DNA of 64,000 bases from contig CAVXRG010000007.1 of the NCBI GenBank assembly GCA_963764195.1, positions 124,001-188,000 of the forward strand, in the 5' to 3' direction. Within the stretch, counting starts at the first letter, position 1; every line of letters starts with the position of its first letter. The DNA is from JBDSSS01 sp963764195. GTDB taxonomy: Bacteria; Actinomycetota; Actinomycetes; Actinomycetales; Dermatophilaceae. Shown one piece after another: positions 23,602-31,426 of the stretch. A program made the translations under genes and the position numbers. A model generated the notes under the pieces. The model saw only the letters and a list, made by a program, of their open reading frames with translations, did not search any database and was not told the DNA's origin.

Positions 23602-25316
23602 CGCCGCCCGGGGACGGCGTGGCACCCGGCTCGGCCTGGGACGTCGCCGACCGTTATGTCGCCGACCTGGCCCGCACCGACCACCGGGCCGCCACCGTCG
23701 CCGGTCTCGACCTCGCGGGATCGCTGCCGCGGCTGTCGCCCGACGACCACGACGACCGCGCCGCGGCAGCCCGCACGGCGCGAACCGCCCTGGGCGACCG
23801 AGCGAGCGCCGCGGTCGACGGCGCCGACGATGCCCTGCGACTCGTGCTCGCAGAGCGGCTCGACGCCGAGATCGACCTCGTCGAGTGCGGCTTCACCGAG
23901 CGGCTGCTCGCCCCGCTCGCCACCCCGGTCGACGCGATCCGGTCGACCTTCGACCACCTCCCGCGCGAGAGTGAGCAGGACTGGCTCACCGTGCTCGACG
24001 CGCTGGAGCGGGTCGGCCAGGCACACACCGACTACCTCGCCACCCTGGCCCGGGCCGCCGACCGGGGCCACGTCGTCGCGGCCAGGCAGGTCGGCGGGAT
24101 CGCTGCGCGCTGCCGCGGCTGGGTCGAGGACGACTTCTACGGCCGCCTCGTCGCAGCCGTCCCCGACCGCCTCGCCGACCGGGCCCGGTCCGCGGCGACG
24201 TCGGCGGCCCGGGCCACGGCCACCTTCGCCGACGACGTCGAGCGCCGGCTGCTCCCCGTCGCGCCCGTCGAGGACGCCGTCGGGGTGCGGCTCTACACGA
24301 GCACGGCCCGGGCGTTCCTCGGACAGGACGTCGACCTGCTCGAGACCTACGACTGGGGCTGGAGCGAGCTCGACCGGATCGCTGACGAGGCCGAGCTGCT
24401 CGCCACCGAGCTGCACCCGGACGGCTTCGACGCGGCCGTGCGGATGCTCGACGCCGACACGGGTCGGTCCCTGCCCACCGCGCGCATCGAGCCCTGGCTG
24501 ACCGAGCGCCTGAGCCGGGTGGCCGACCACGTCGATAGCCGCCACCTCGACCTACCTCCCCCGCCGCACCGGGTGCCGGAGTGCCGGATGACGACCGCCG
24601 CCTCGGGTGTCATGTACTACGACCCGCCGGGCGCCGACCTCGCCCGGCCTGGCCGGGTCTGGTGGACGGTCGACCCCGCCGTCGGGGCCCGCACCTGGCG
24701 GGAGGCGACGACCCTGCACCACGAGGGCGTGCCGGGTCACCACACCCAGATCGTCACGGCCATGACCACCCCGGGCCTGCACCCGTGGCAGCGCCACCTC
24801 TGCGAGGTTCACGGCCACGCCGAGGGGTGGGCGCACTGGGCCGAGGCGTGGGCCGCGGAGATCGGTCTGCTCGACGACCCCGCCGAGCGCCTCGGGATGC
24901 TCGTCGGCCAGGCGTGGCGGGCGGCCCGGATCGTCATCGACATGGGCCTGCACCTCGACCTGCCGATCCCCGCCGAGCGCTCCCGCCGCGGTGGTCTCGC
25001 CGGCGGTGCGGCCCTGGCTCGCGAGACCCGGTGGACCGTGCCGCTCGCCGTCTCCTTCCTCCGAGCGGTGACCGGGCTGGGGCCGTCGATGGCGCGGTTC
25101 GAGGTCGACCGCTACCTCGGCTGGCCGGCGCAGGCCCTCGCCTTCCGAGTCGGCGCGAGGGAGTTCGAGGCGATCCGGACCCGGGCGCGGGCCGCAGCGG
25201 GGACCGGCTGGGACGAGCGGACCTTCCTCACCGAGCTGCTGCGCCTCGGACCGATGGGGCTCGGCCCCCTCCGGGTCCTCGGTGGCCGGCTCGGCCGACC
25301 TGGGGACGGCGGCTGA
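23598..25316 (+). CDS. DUF885 family metallopeptidase-like protein
   Basis: A 572-residue protein, mostly helical. Near residue 375 it has the HEGVPGHHTQ motif of DUF885 proteins, resembling the zinc-binding HExxH-type helix, and a second block HGHAEGWAHWAEAWAAEIG that supplies further ligands. DUF885 proteins are distantly related to M32-type carboxypeptidases; activity is rarely proven. It is the last gene of the five-gene cluster and its start overlaps the LLM gene by 4 bases. I see no signal peptide, so a cytoplasmic role is likely. Confidence 0.85.
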   Translation: MTPPGDGVAPGSAWDVADRYVADLARTDHRAATVAGLDLAGSLPRLSPDDHDDRAAAARTARTALGDRASAAVDGADDALRLVLAERLDAEIDLVECGFTERLLAPLATPVDAIRSTFDHLPRESEQDWLTVLDALERVGQAHTDYLATLARAADRGHVVAARQVGGIAARCRGWVEDDFYGRLVAAVPDRLADRARSAATSAARATATFADDVERRLLPVAPVEDAVGVRLYTSTARAFLGQDVDLLETYDWGWSELDRIADEAELLATELHPDGFDAAVRMLDADTGRSLPTARIEPWLTERLSRVADHVDSRHLDLPPPPHRVPECRMTTAASGVMYYDPPGADLARPGRVWWTVDPAVGARTWREATTLHHEGVPGHHTQIVTAMTTPGLHPWQRHLCEVHGHAEGWAHWAEAWAAEIGLLDDPAERLGMLVGQAWRAARIVIDMGLHLDLPIPAERSRRGGLAGGAALARETRWTVPLAVSFLRAVTGLGPSMARFEVDRYLGWPAQALAFRVGAREFEAIRTRARAAAGTGWDERTFLTELLRLGPMGLGPLRVLGGRLGRPGDGG

Positions 25317-25325
25317 GCGGCATAC
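25316..25325 (-). repeat. GTATGCCGCT dispersed word, copy 3
   Basis: Exact copy on the minus strand, starting at the last base of the DUF885 stop codon. Confidence 0.7.
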
Positions 25326-25347
25326 CCCTCGGCGGCGATCAAGCGGC

Positions 25348-25411
25348 GGATCAGTCTGCCTCTGGTGCTGCCCTGACAACACCCCACGCCGACTGATCCG
25401 CAGACTGATCC
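25348..25411. terminator. Inverted repeat between convergent genes
   Basis: GGATCAGTCTGC (25348-25359) and GCAGACTGATCC (25400-25411) are perfect 12-base complements 40 bases apart, midway between two convergent stops. A bidirectional terminator is the simplest reading; the loop is long for that. Confidence 0.45.
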
Positions 25412-25424
25412 CCGTGGCGCCGCG

Positions 25425-25434
25425 GTATGCCGCT
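25425..25434 (+). repeat. GTATGCCGCT dispersed word, copy 4
   Basis: Exact copy 9 bases before the stop of the leftward NTF2-like gene, in opposite orientation to copy 3 on the other side of the gap. Confidence 0.7.
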
Positions 25435-25442
25435 CGCCGGCC

Positions 25443-25898
25443 TCAGGCGCCCGGCAGCCTCCGCACGGGCGCCCGGCGGCCGGGGCCGGTCAGCATCTCC
25501 TCGTGGTGGTGCACGACCCGCCAGGTGCCCCCGGCGTCGCGGCGCAGGACGGAGGTGCAGCGCAGTTGCTCGTCGAGGCCCCCGTCCTCGAAGCGGGCCG
25601 TCAGCAGGTGCGTCTCCCACGCCGCGTCCTCGCTGAGCAACCCGACGACGGGGTCGGTCGCCTCCAGTCCGACAGGGGAGGGGTAGTCGGGGTCGGAGTC
25701 ACCGGCGCCGCGACCGCTCTGCAGGTCCTCCTTGGTGCGCAGCCCCGGGATCGTCGAGTCCCACATGGTGGCGCCGACGTCGAGATGGTCCTCGAGCCGG
25801 GCCCGGTCGCCCTCGAGGTAGGCCGCGTAGAGGTCGGTGAGCACGTGCCAGACGCGCGCGTGCTCGCTCTCGGGTCCGACATCGGTCACGGTCGTCAT
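25443..25898 (-). CDS. NTF2/SnoaL-like protein
   Basis: A 151-residue protein with the cone-fold pattern of nuclear transport factor 2-like proteins: VWHVLTDLYAAYLEGDRARLEDHLD, then a conserved WDSTIPGL, then the C-terminal strand GGTWRVVHHHEEML. Members can be enzymes or small-molecule binders. The ATG at 25898 has AGGAGG 6 bases upstream and overlaps the amidohydrolase stop (ATGA). It ends the ABC-transporter operon, so it may act on the imported compound or its product; that is inference. Confidence 0.82.
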   Translation of the reverse strand: MTTVTDVGPESEHARVWHVLTDLYAAYLEGDRARLEDHLDVGATMWDSTIPGLRTKEDLQSGRGAGDSDPDYPSPVGLEATDPVVGLLSEDAAWETHLLTARFEDGGLDEQLRCTSVLRRDAGGTWRVVHHHEEMLTGPGRRAPVRRLPGA

Positions 25899-27139
25899 GG
25901 TCGTCCTCCTGGGGTCGGTGCCTCGAGCAGGCCGAGGTCGTCGCGCACGACACGGCCCCTCGAGACGACGGCGCGGATCGTCCGGAGCGCGAGGACGTCG
26001 AGGGTCGGGTCGGCGTCGAGCACGAGCAGGTCGGCGCTGCGGCCGGTGGCGACCCCGGCGGTCTCGGCGTCGATGCCGCACATCCGCGCGGGCGTCGTCG
26101 ACGACGCGGCCAGCGCCTCGCGCGCGGTCAGCCCGGCCTCGACGAGCAGCTCCGCCTCGCGGACCACGGCGGAGGTCCCCTCGGTGCGGTCGCCCGGGGG
26201 GATGTCGGTGCCGTTGGTGATCGCCACCCCCGCCTCGACGAGCCGGCGGGCGCTGACGAGGTGGTCGAAAGCGGCCCGCCGCGCGTTGTCCCGCGAGTGC
26301 TGCTCGAAGCCGTGCTGCTCCATCCAGTCCTGCGACCGGGTGACCGCGAGGGTCGGCGAGACGTAGACCCCGGGCTGGGCCAGCAGCCGGGCGGTCGGCT
26401 CGTCGACGACGTAGGCGTGCTCGAAGCTGCGCACCCCGGAGTCGACGGCTCGGCGGATCGCCGTGTGGTGGCCGGCGTGGGCGACGACGTAGGTACCGTG
26501 GTCGGTGGCGGCCCGCACGACCGCCCGCACCTCGGCGTCGGTCATCTCGGGGTCCTGAGGCCGCTCGCCGGCATGGGCGAGACCACCGGTGATGAAGATC
26601 TTGACGTGGTCGGCGCCGGCCTCGAGCTCGGCCCGGGCGGCGGCCTCGAAGGCGGCCGGCCCCTCGCAGTAGATCGACCCGGAGCCCTGCCCGTGCCCGC
26701 CGGGCACCGAGAGAGCGCGACCTCCGGCGAGGATCCGCGGCGCGACGAACCAGCCGCGGCGGTCCGCCTCGCGCAGGGTGACGTCGACGGCGTGCTGCTC
26801 GTGGACGCACCGGACGGTCGTGGCACCCGCCTCCAGGGCGTCGGTGGCCCGGGCCGCGGAGCGGAACGCGGTGAGGGCCGGGTCCTCGGCCTCGTCGGTG
26901 TCGCTGAACGGGAAGACGATCGACAGGTGGGTGTGGACCGTGACGAGGCCGGGAGCGAGGAAGCGCCCGCCGAGGTCGGCGACCGCTGCGCCCTCCGGTG
27001 CCTCGGGGACGACGGCGACGATCCGCCCGCCCTCGACGAGGAGGGCCCGGGGCCCGGTGGTCTCCGCCCCCGGGTCGACGATGCGGGCGTTGCCGAGCCA
27101 GCGGCCCTCCAGGCTGTCGGTCGCGAGGATGTCGGTCAT
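25895..27139 (-). CDS. Amidohydrolase family metal-dependent hydrolase
   Basis: A 414-residue TIM-barrel hydrolase of the imidazolonepropionase/Xaa-Pro-dipeptidase-like group. Metal ligands are visible: VHTHLS (about residue 68), the lysine in DHVKIFITGG, histidines in VVAHAGHH and SFEHAYVVD, and the aspartate in ITNGTDIPPGD. An N-terminal and C-terminal composite beta domain flanks the barrel. The start at 27139 overlaps the stop of the ABC ATPase gene, so its substrate is probably what the transporter imports, perhaps a peptide-like or cyclic amide. Confidence 0.88.
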   Translation of the reverse strand: MTDILATDSLEGRWLGNARIVDPGAETTGPRALLVEGGRIVAVVPEAPEGAAVADLGGRFLAPGLVTVHTHLSIVFPFSDTDEAEDPALTAFRSAARATDALEAGATTVRCVHEQHAVDVTLREADRRGWFVAPRILAGGRALSVPGGHGQGSGSIYCEGPAAFEAAARAELEAGADHVKIFITGGLAHAGERPQDPEMTDAEVRAVVRAATDHGTYVVAHAGHHTAIRRAVDSGVRSFEHAYVVDEPTARLLAQPGVYVSPTLAVTRSQDWMEQHGFEQHSRDNARRAAFDHLVSARRLVEAGVAITNGTDIPPGDRTEGTSAVVREAELLVEAGLTAREALAASSTTPARMCGIDAETAGVATGRSADLLVLDADPTLDVLALRTIRAVVSRGRVVRDDLGLLEAPTPGGRP

Positions 27140-28125
27140 GAGGTCATCCCAGCAGAACGCGGGTGGCCTGCCGACGCGTGGTCCACCGTGTGGAGGTGGC
27201 AGGCCGCGAGGTGGCCGTCCGCGACCGGGAGCAGCGCAGGGACCTCGACGGGGCAGGGGGCGAACGCGCGGGGGCACCTCGGGTGGAAGCGGCACCCCGG
27301 GGGCGGTGACGCCGGGTCCGGGACGTCACCGGGCAGGTCCTCGGGCAGTCCCCCTCCCGAGATCGACGGGATCGCCCCGATCAAGGCTCGGCCGTAGGGG
27401 TGGGCGGAGCGGCTCCAGACCGCGTCGGCCGGACCGGTCTCGACGATCTCGCCGAGATACATCACGGCGATCCGGTCGCTGAGCTGGCGGACGATGCCGA
27501 GGTCGTGGGAGATGAACACCAGGCCCATCCCGAGGTCGGCGACGAGCGAGGCGAGGAGGTTCGCGATCGAGGCCTGGGCCGAGACGTCGAGGGCCGAGAT
27601 CGCCTCGTCGGCCACGATGAGCCGAGGACGCGCCGCGAGCGCCCGCGCGATGGCGATGCGCTGGCGCTGGCCCCCGGAGAACTCATGCGGGTAGCGGCGG
27701 GCGAACTCCGTCGGCAGCCCGACCCGGTCGAGCAGCTCGGCGACGAGGGTCCGCTGCTCCGCTCCCCGCACCTTCTCACCGGCCCCCAGCTCGATGCCGT
27801 CGGCGATCTGGTCGCCGACGCGGCGTCGCGGGTTGAGCGAGGAGTAGGGGTCCTGGAAGATCATCTGCATCCCGCGCAGCGCCTGCGGGCGAGCCGCCCG
27901 GCCGAGGGCCTCGACCGGGTGGCCCTCGAACTCCACGGAGCCGGCCGCGAGCGGCACGAGGCCGAGGATCGCCCGGGCCAGCGTCGACTTGCCACAGCCG
28001 GACTCCCCGACGAGGCCGACCACCTCACCGCGCTCGACGGTGAGGCTCGCCCCGGCCACGGCCCGGACCGTCTGACCCCGCCGGTGGTAGACGACCTCGG
28101 CGTCGCGCACCGTGACCACGGTCAT
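27136..28125 (-). CDS. Peptide-type ABC importer ATP-binding protein (DppF/OppF-like)
   Basis: A 329-residue ATPase. Walker A is GESGCGKST (about 38-46), the Q-loop MQMIFQDPYSSLNPRRRV, signature SGGQRQRIAIARAL, Walker B LIVADEAISALD. The C-terminal oligopeptide-transporter extension has the four-cysteine pattern PGCRFHPRCPRAFAPCPVE, which often binds an iron-sulfur centre in this subfamily. It pairs with the second ATPase just upstream, and both ends overlap neighbours by 4 bases. Confidence 0.94.
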   Translation of the reverse strand: MTVVTVRDAEVVYHRRGQTVRAVAGASLTVERGEVVGLVGESGCGKSTLARAILGLVPLAAGSVEFEGHPVEALGRAARPQALRGMQMIFQDPYSSLNPRRRVGDQIADGIELGAGEKVRGAEQRTLVAELLDRVGLPTEFARRYPHEFSGGQRQRIAIARALAARPRLIVADEAISALDVSAQASIANLLASLVADLGMGLVFISHDLGIVRQLSDRIAVMYLGEIVETGPADAVWSRSAHPYGRALIGAIPSISGGGLPEDLPGDVPDPASPPPGCRFHPRCPRAFAPCPVEVPALLPVADGHLAACHLHTVDHASAGHPRSAGMTS

Positions 28126-29339
28126 CGCCGCACTCCGGTCGTCTCGTCGGTCGTCTCGTCGGTCGTCTCGTCGGCCGTCTCGTCGGTCGGCTCGTCGGTC
28201 GGGTCGTCGCTCGGGTCCTGCGTGCCGGCGAAGGGGTCGACCGGGCAGGCGAGCAGCCGCCCGCTCGCCGCCACACCAGCGTGCTCGGTCGCCCGCCCGG
28301 AGACGGGTTCGAGGACCGGCCGGTCGGTGCGGCAGGAGGGCTCGGCATGGGCGCAGCGAGGGTGGAACGGACAGCCCGGGGGGACCATCGTCAGCTGCGG
28401 CGCCGATCCCGGGATGGCCCGCAGCGGCGCCTCGCGCCGCGCGACCGCCGGGGGCCCGGCCTGCCCGGACCCGCCCGGCACCTCGGACGGCTCGCTCCCG
28501 GCCGTCCCGGTCTCGGTGCTCGGCAGCGAGTCGAGCAGGCCACGGGTGTAGGGGTGGCGGGGGGCCGACAGCAGCGCGCGGGTCGGTCCGGTCTCGACGA
28601 TGCGACCGGCATACATCACCGCGAGGCGGTCGGTCAGCGCGCCCATCACCCCGAGGTCGTGGGTGATCAGCAGGATGCTGAGGCCCTCCTCGCGCCGGAG
28701 CCGGTCGAGCAGCCGCAGGATCCCGGCCTGCACCGTCACGTCGAGCGCGGTCGTCGGCTCGTCGGCGACGAGCAGCGAGGGCGAGCAGGCGAGCGCGATC
28801 GCGATGGCGGCTCGCTGGCGCATCCCGCCGGAGAGCTGGTGGGGGTAGGCGCCGAGGGCGCGGTCGGGGTCGGGGATGCGGACCTGTCCGAGCAGCAGGG
28901 CCGCTCGGGCGCGCGCGGCCTTGCGGCTCGTGCCGTGGTGGTGGCGAAGGTGCTCGGTGACCTGACGGCCGATCGTCAGCATCGGGTGCAGCGAGGTCAT
29001 CGGGTCCTGGAAGACCATCGAGACCTCGTCGCCGCGCAGGGCCCGGAGCGCCTTCGGCCGCATCGACAGCACGTCGCGCCCACCCACCTCGAGGCGGCCC
29101 TCGGTGTGCGCCCCGTGCGGGAGCAGCCCGAAGAGCGACAGCGCGGTGAGCGTCTTGCCGCTGCCCGACTCCCCCGCGAGGCCGACGACCTCGCCCGGGG
29201 CCACGACGAGGTCGACGCCGTCCACCGGGGTGAGTCCGCCGGGCAGGACGACGCGCAGCCCCTCGGCGCGCAGCACGGCGCCGGACGGACCGGACCGGTC
29301 GGACGGGTCGAGCGGTCGCGGCGAGGTACGGGCCGTCAC
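28122..29339 (-). CDS. Peptide-type ABC importer ATP-binding protein (DppD/OppD-like)
   Basis: A 405-residue ATPase, the partner of the DppF-like protein. Walker A is GESGSGKT, signature LSGGMRQRAAIAIAL, Walker B LLVADEPTTALD, and the C-terminal cysteines are in PGCPFHPRCAHAEPSC. The tail after residue 380 is acidic and repetitive (Thr-Asp-Glu units). The GTG at 29339 overlaps the permease stop (GTGA); the open frame continues far upstream inside the permease gene and is not used. Confidence 0.93.
   Translation of the reverse strand: MTARTSPRPLDPSDRSGPSGAVLRAEGLRVVLPGGLTPVDGVDLVVAPGEVVGLAGESGSGKTLTALSLFGLLPHGAHTEGRLEVGGRDVLSMRPKALRALRGDEVSMVFQDPMTSLHPMLTIGRQVTEHLRHHHGTSRKAARARAALLLGQVRIPDPDRALGAYPHQLSGGMRQRAAIAIALACSPSLLVADEPTTALDVTVQAGILRLLDRLRREEGLSILLITHDLGVMGALTDRLAVMYAGRIVETGPTRALLSAPRHPYTRGLLDSLPSTETGTAGSEPSEVPGGSGQAGPPAVARREAPLRAIPGSAPQLTMVPPGCPFHPRCAHAEPSCRTDRPVLEPVSGRATEHAGVAASGRLLACPVDPFAGTQDPSDDPTDEPTDETADETTDETTDETTGVRR
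28137..28208. repeat. 12-bp tandem repeat GGTCGTCTCGTC, six units
   Basis: Three perfect and three diverged units coding for the acidic Thr-Asp-Glu-x tail of the DppD-like ATPase. The unit length is a multiple of three. Confidence 0.9.
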
Positions 29340-30298
29340 GGGGTCCCCTTGAGCGCTCGGGCGGTGCGGGGGTCGAGCGCGTCGCGCAGGGTGTCCCCGA
29401 GGAAGTTGAAGGCGAGCACCACGCTGAGGATGGCCAGGCCCGGGAAGACCCCGATCCACCACGCGTCGAAGTTGCGGGCGCCCTCCGAGACCATCGCTCC
29501 CCACTCGGGGTCCGGCGGCTGCGCGCCGAGGCCGAGGAAGGACAGCCCCGACAGGAGCAGGACCGCGTTGCCGACCTCGAGCGCGGCGAGCACGAGCACC
29601 GGCCCGGCGATGTTGGGCCGGAGGTCGACCGCGAGGGTCCGGCGGGCCGAGGCGCCGAGCAGCCTCGTGGCGGAGACGAACTCGGCCTCGCGCAGGCCGA
29701 GCAGCATCGAGCGCACCACCCGCGCGTAGGACGGCCACATGACGATGACGAGGGCGAGGACGGCGTTGCGCAGGCCGGGTCCGAGGGCGGCTGCGGCTGC
29801 CATGGCCAAGATGATGCCGGGGAAGGCGAAGACGAGGTCGGCCAGGCGCATCACGACGGTGTCGGCGAACCCCGCGAAGTAGCCGGCGATCGAGCCGAGG
29901 ACGGTGCCGACCGCGGTCGAGAGGGCCACGAGCAGGACCGCGAGGGGCAGCGTGATCCGGGTGCCGTAGATGATCCGGCTGAGGATGTCGCGGCCGAGAC
30001 CGTCGGTGCCGAGGAGCGTGCCACCGCCCGGCGGCAGCAGGCGGGGGAAGTCCTGGGCGTTCGGGTCGTGGGGTGCGATGACCGGGGCGAGGAGGGCCAC
30101 GAGCACCCAGGCGAGGATGACGACGCTCCCGATGACGGCGAGCGGGCGGCTCCAGGGTGACCGTCCCGACCCGGAAGCGCGCGAGCGCGACCGCCACCGG
30201 GACCGGAGCCCGGTCCCCTGCCCGCTCTCCTGCGATGCCTCCTGCCTCGCCTCCTGCCCTGTCGCGGGCGTGTCCCGCGCGTCGCTCTGCGTGCTCAT
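29336..30298 (-). CDS. Peptide-type ABC importer permease (DppC-like)
   Basis: A 320-residue membrane protein. A long, charged N-terminal lead (about 45 residues) precedes six hydrophobic helices. The DppC signatures PHDPNAQDF, LGTDGLGRDILSRIIYGTRI and the EAA loop ATRLLGASARRTLAVDLRPN are present, with GLSFLGLGAQPPDPEWG near the end. Starts and stops overlap both neighbouring genes by 4 bases. Confidence 0.94.
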   Translation of the reverse strand: MSTQSDARDTPATGQEARQEASQESGQGTGLRSRWRSRSRASGSGRSPWSRPLAVIGSVVILAWVLVALLAPVIAPHDPNAQDFPRLLPPGGGTLLGTDGLGRDILSRIIYGTRITLPLAVLLVALSTAVGTVLGSIAGYFAGFADTVVMRLADLVFAFPGIILAMAAAAALGPGLRNAVLALVIVMWPSYARVVRSMLLGLREAEFVSATRLLGASARRTLAVDLRPNIAGPVLVLAALEVGNAVLLLSGLSFLGLGAQPPDPEWGAMVSEGARNFDAWWIGVFPGLAILSVVLAFNFLGDTLRDALDPRTARALKGTP

Positions 30299-31416
30299 GA
30301 GATCCGGATCCTCGGGTCGATGACGCCGTAGAGGACGTCGATGAGCAGGTTGATGACGACGTAGACGACGGCCACCGTGACGGAAACGCCCATCACCGCC
30401 GGCAGGTCGAGGGCGAGCGAGGACTTGTAGGCGTACTGGCCCAGACCCGGCCAGGAGAAGATCGACTCGACGAGCACCGTCCCCGACAGCAGGGACCCGA
30501 AGGCGAGCCCCGACACGGTGATGATCGGGACCATCGCCGGTCGCAGGACGTGGCGCACGATGACCGTGCGCCGTGGCAGGCCCTTGGCGTTGGCCGCCCG
30601 GACGTAGTCGTTGCCGAGCACCTCGAGCACGCTGGCCCGGGTGAACCGGGTGATCAGGCCGACGGTGTAGGCGGACAGGACGAGGGCTGGCAGCAGGATG
30701 TGGTGCAGGGCCATCTGGAAGGTGAAGGGGTCGTTGTCGATGAGGGAGTCGACGAGGATCAGCCCGGTGACCGTCGGCGGCGCCGGGTAGCCGGGGTCGA
30801 GCTGGCCGGTGGAGCTGAACCAGCCGAGCTTGACCGAGAAGATGAGCGACGCCGTGAGCGCGAGCCAGAACGTCGGGACGGAGACCCCCGTGAGGCTGAC
30901 GACCCGGATCAGCTGGTCGGGCCAGCGGTCCCGGTTGAGCGCGGCGACGGTGCCCATCGCCACCCCGACGACGAGCGAGATGACGATGGCCACGAGTGCG
31001 AGCTCGATCGTCGGCGGCAGGTACTCGAGCAGGTCGGTGAGGACCGGCCGGCGGGTCTGCTGGGAGATGCCGAGGTCGCCGTGGACGAGGTTGCCGAGGT
31101 AGGCGAGGTACTGCTGCCAGAGCGGCAGGTCGAGCCCGTACTTCGCCCGGAAGGCGGCGACCGTCGCCGGGTCCTCGATCGCGCGCTGGCCCAGGGCCGC
31201 CGCGGCGGGGTCGCCCGGCACGACGTGCGTGAGCAGGAACGCGACGAGGGTGATGCCGACGACGAGGAAGACGCCGGCGAGGGCCCGGCGGGCGAGGAAG
31301 CTGCCGAGACCGGAGCCGCGGCGGGGCGACTGGCGTCGACCCGCCGGGCCGGCCGCCGGACCGGCCGCCGGACCGGCCGCCGGACCGGTCGCGGGTGCGG
31401 TCGCGGGTGCGGTCAT
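30295..31416 (-). CDS. Peptide-type ABC importer permease (DppB-like)
   Basis: A 373-residue membrane protein. After a low-complexity cytoplasmic start made of repeated GPAA units come six helices: FLLTHVVPGDPAAA marks the first loop, and TRFTRASVLEVLGNDYVRAANAKGLP is the EAA-type contact with the ATPase. It starts 11 bases after the binding-protein stop and overlaps the DppC gene by 4 bases. Confidence 0.93.
   Translation of the reverse strand: MTAPATAPATGPAAGPAAGPAAGPAGRRQSPRRGSGLGSFLARRALAGVFLVVGITLVAFLLTHVVPGDPAAAALGQRAIEDPATVAAFRAKYGLDLPLWQQYLAYLGNLVHGDLGISQQTRRPVLTDLLEYLPPTIELALVAIVISLVVGVAMGTVAALNRDRWPDQLIRVVSLTGVSVPTFWLALTASLIFSVKLGWFSSTGQLDPGYPAPPTVTGLILVDSLIDNDPFTFQMALHHILLPALVLSAYTVGLITRFTRASVLEVLGNDYVRAANAKGLPRRTVIVRHVLRPAMVPIITVSGLAFGSLLSGTVLVESIFSWPGLGQYAYKSSLALDLPAVMGVSVTVAVVYVVINLLIDVLYGVIDPRIRIS
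31346..31393. repeat. 12-bp tandem repeat GGACCGGCCGCC, four units
   Basis: Four near-identical units in the 5' end of the DppB-like gene, encoding the repeated Gly-Pro-Ala-Ala of its cytoplasmic start. Confidence 0.9.
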
Positions 31417-31426
31417 CCGGGGGGAC

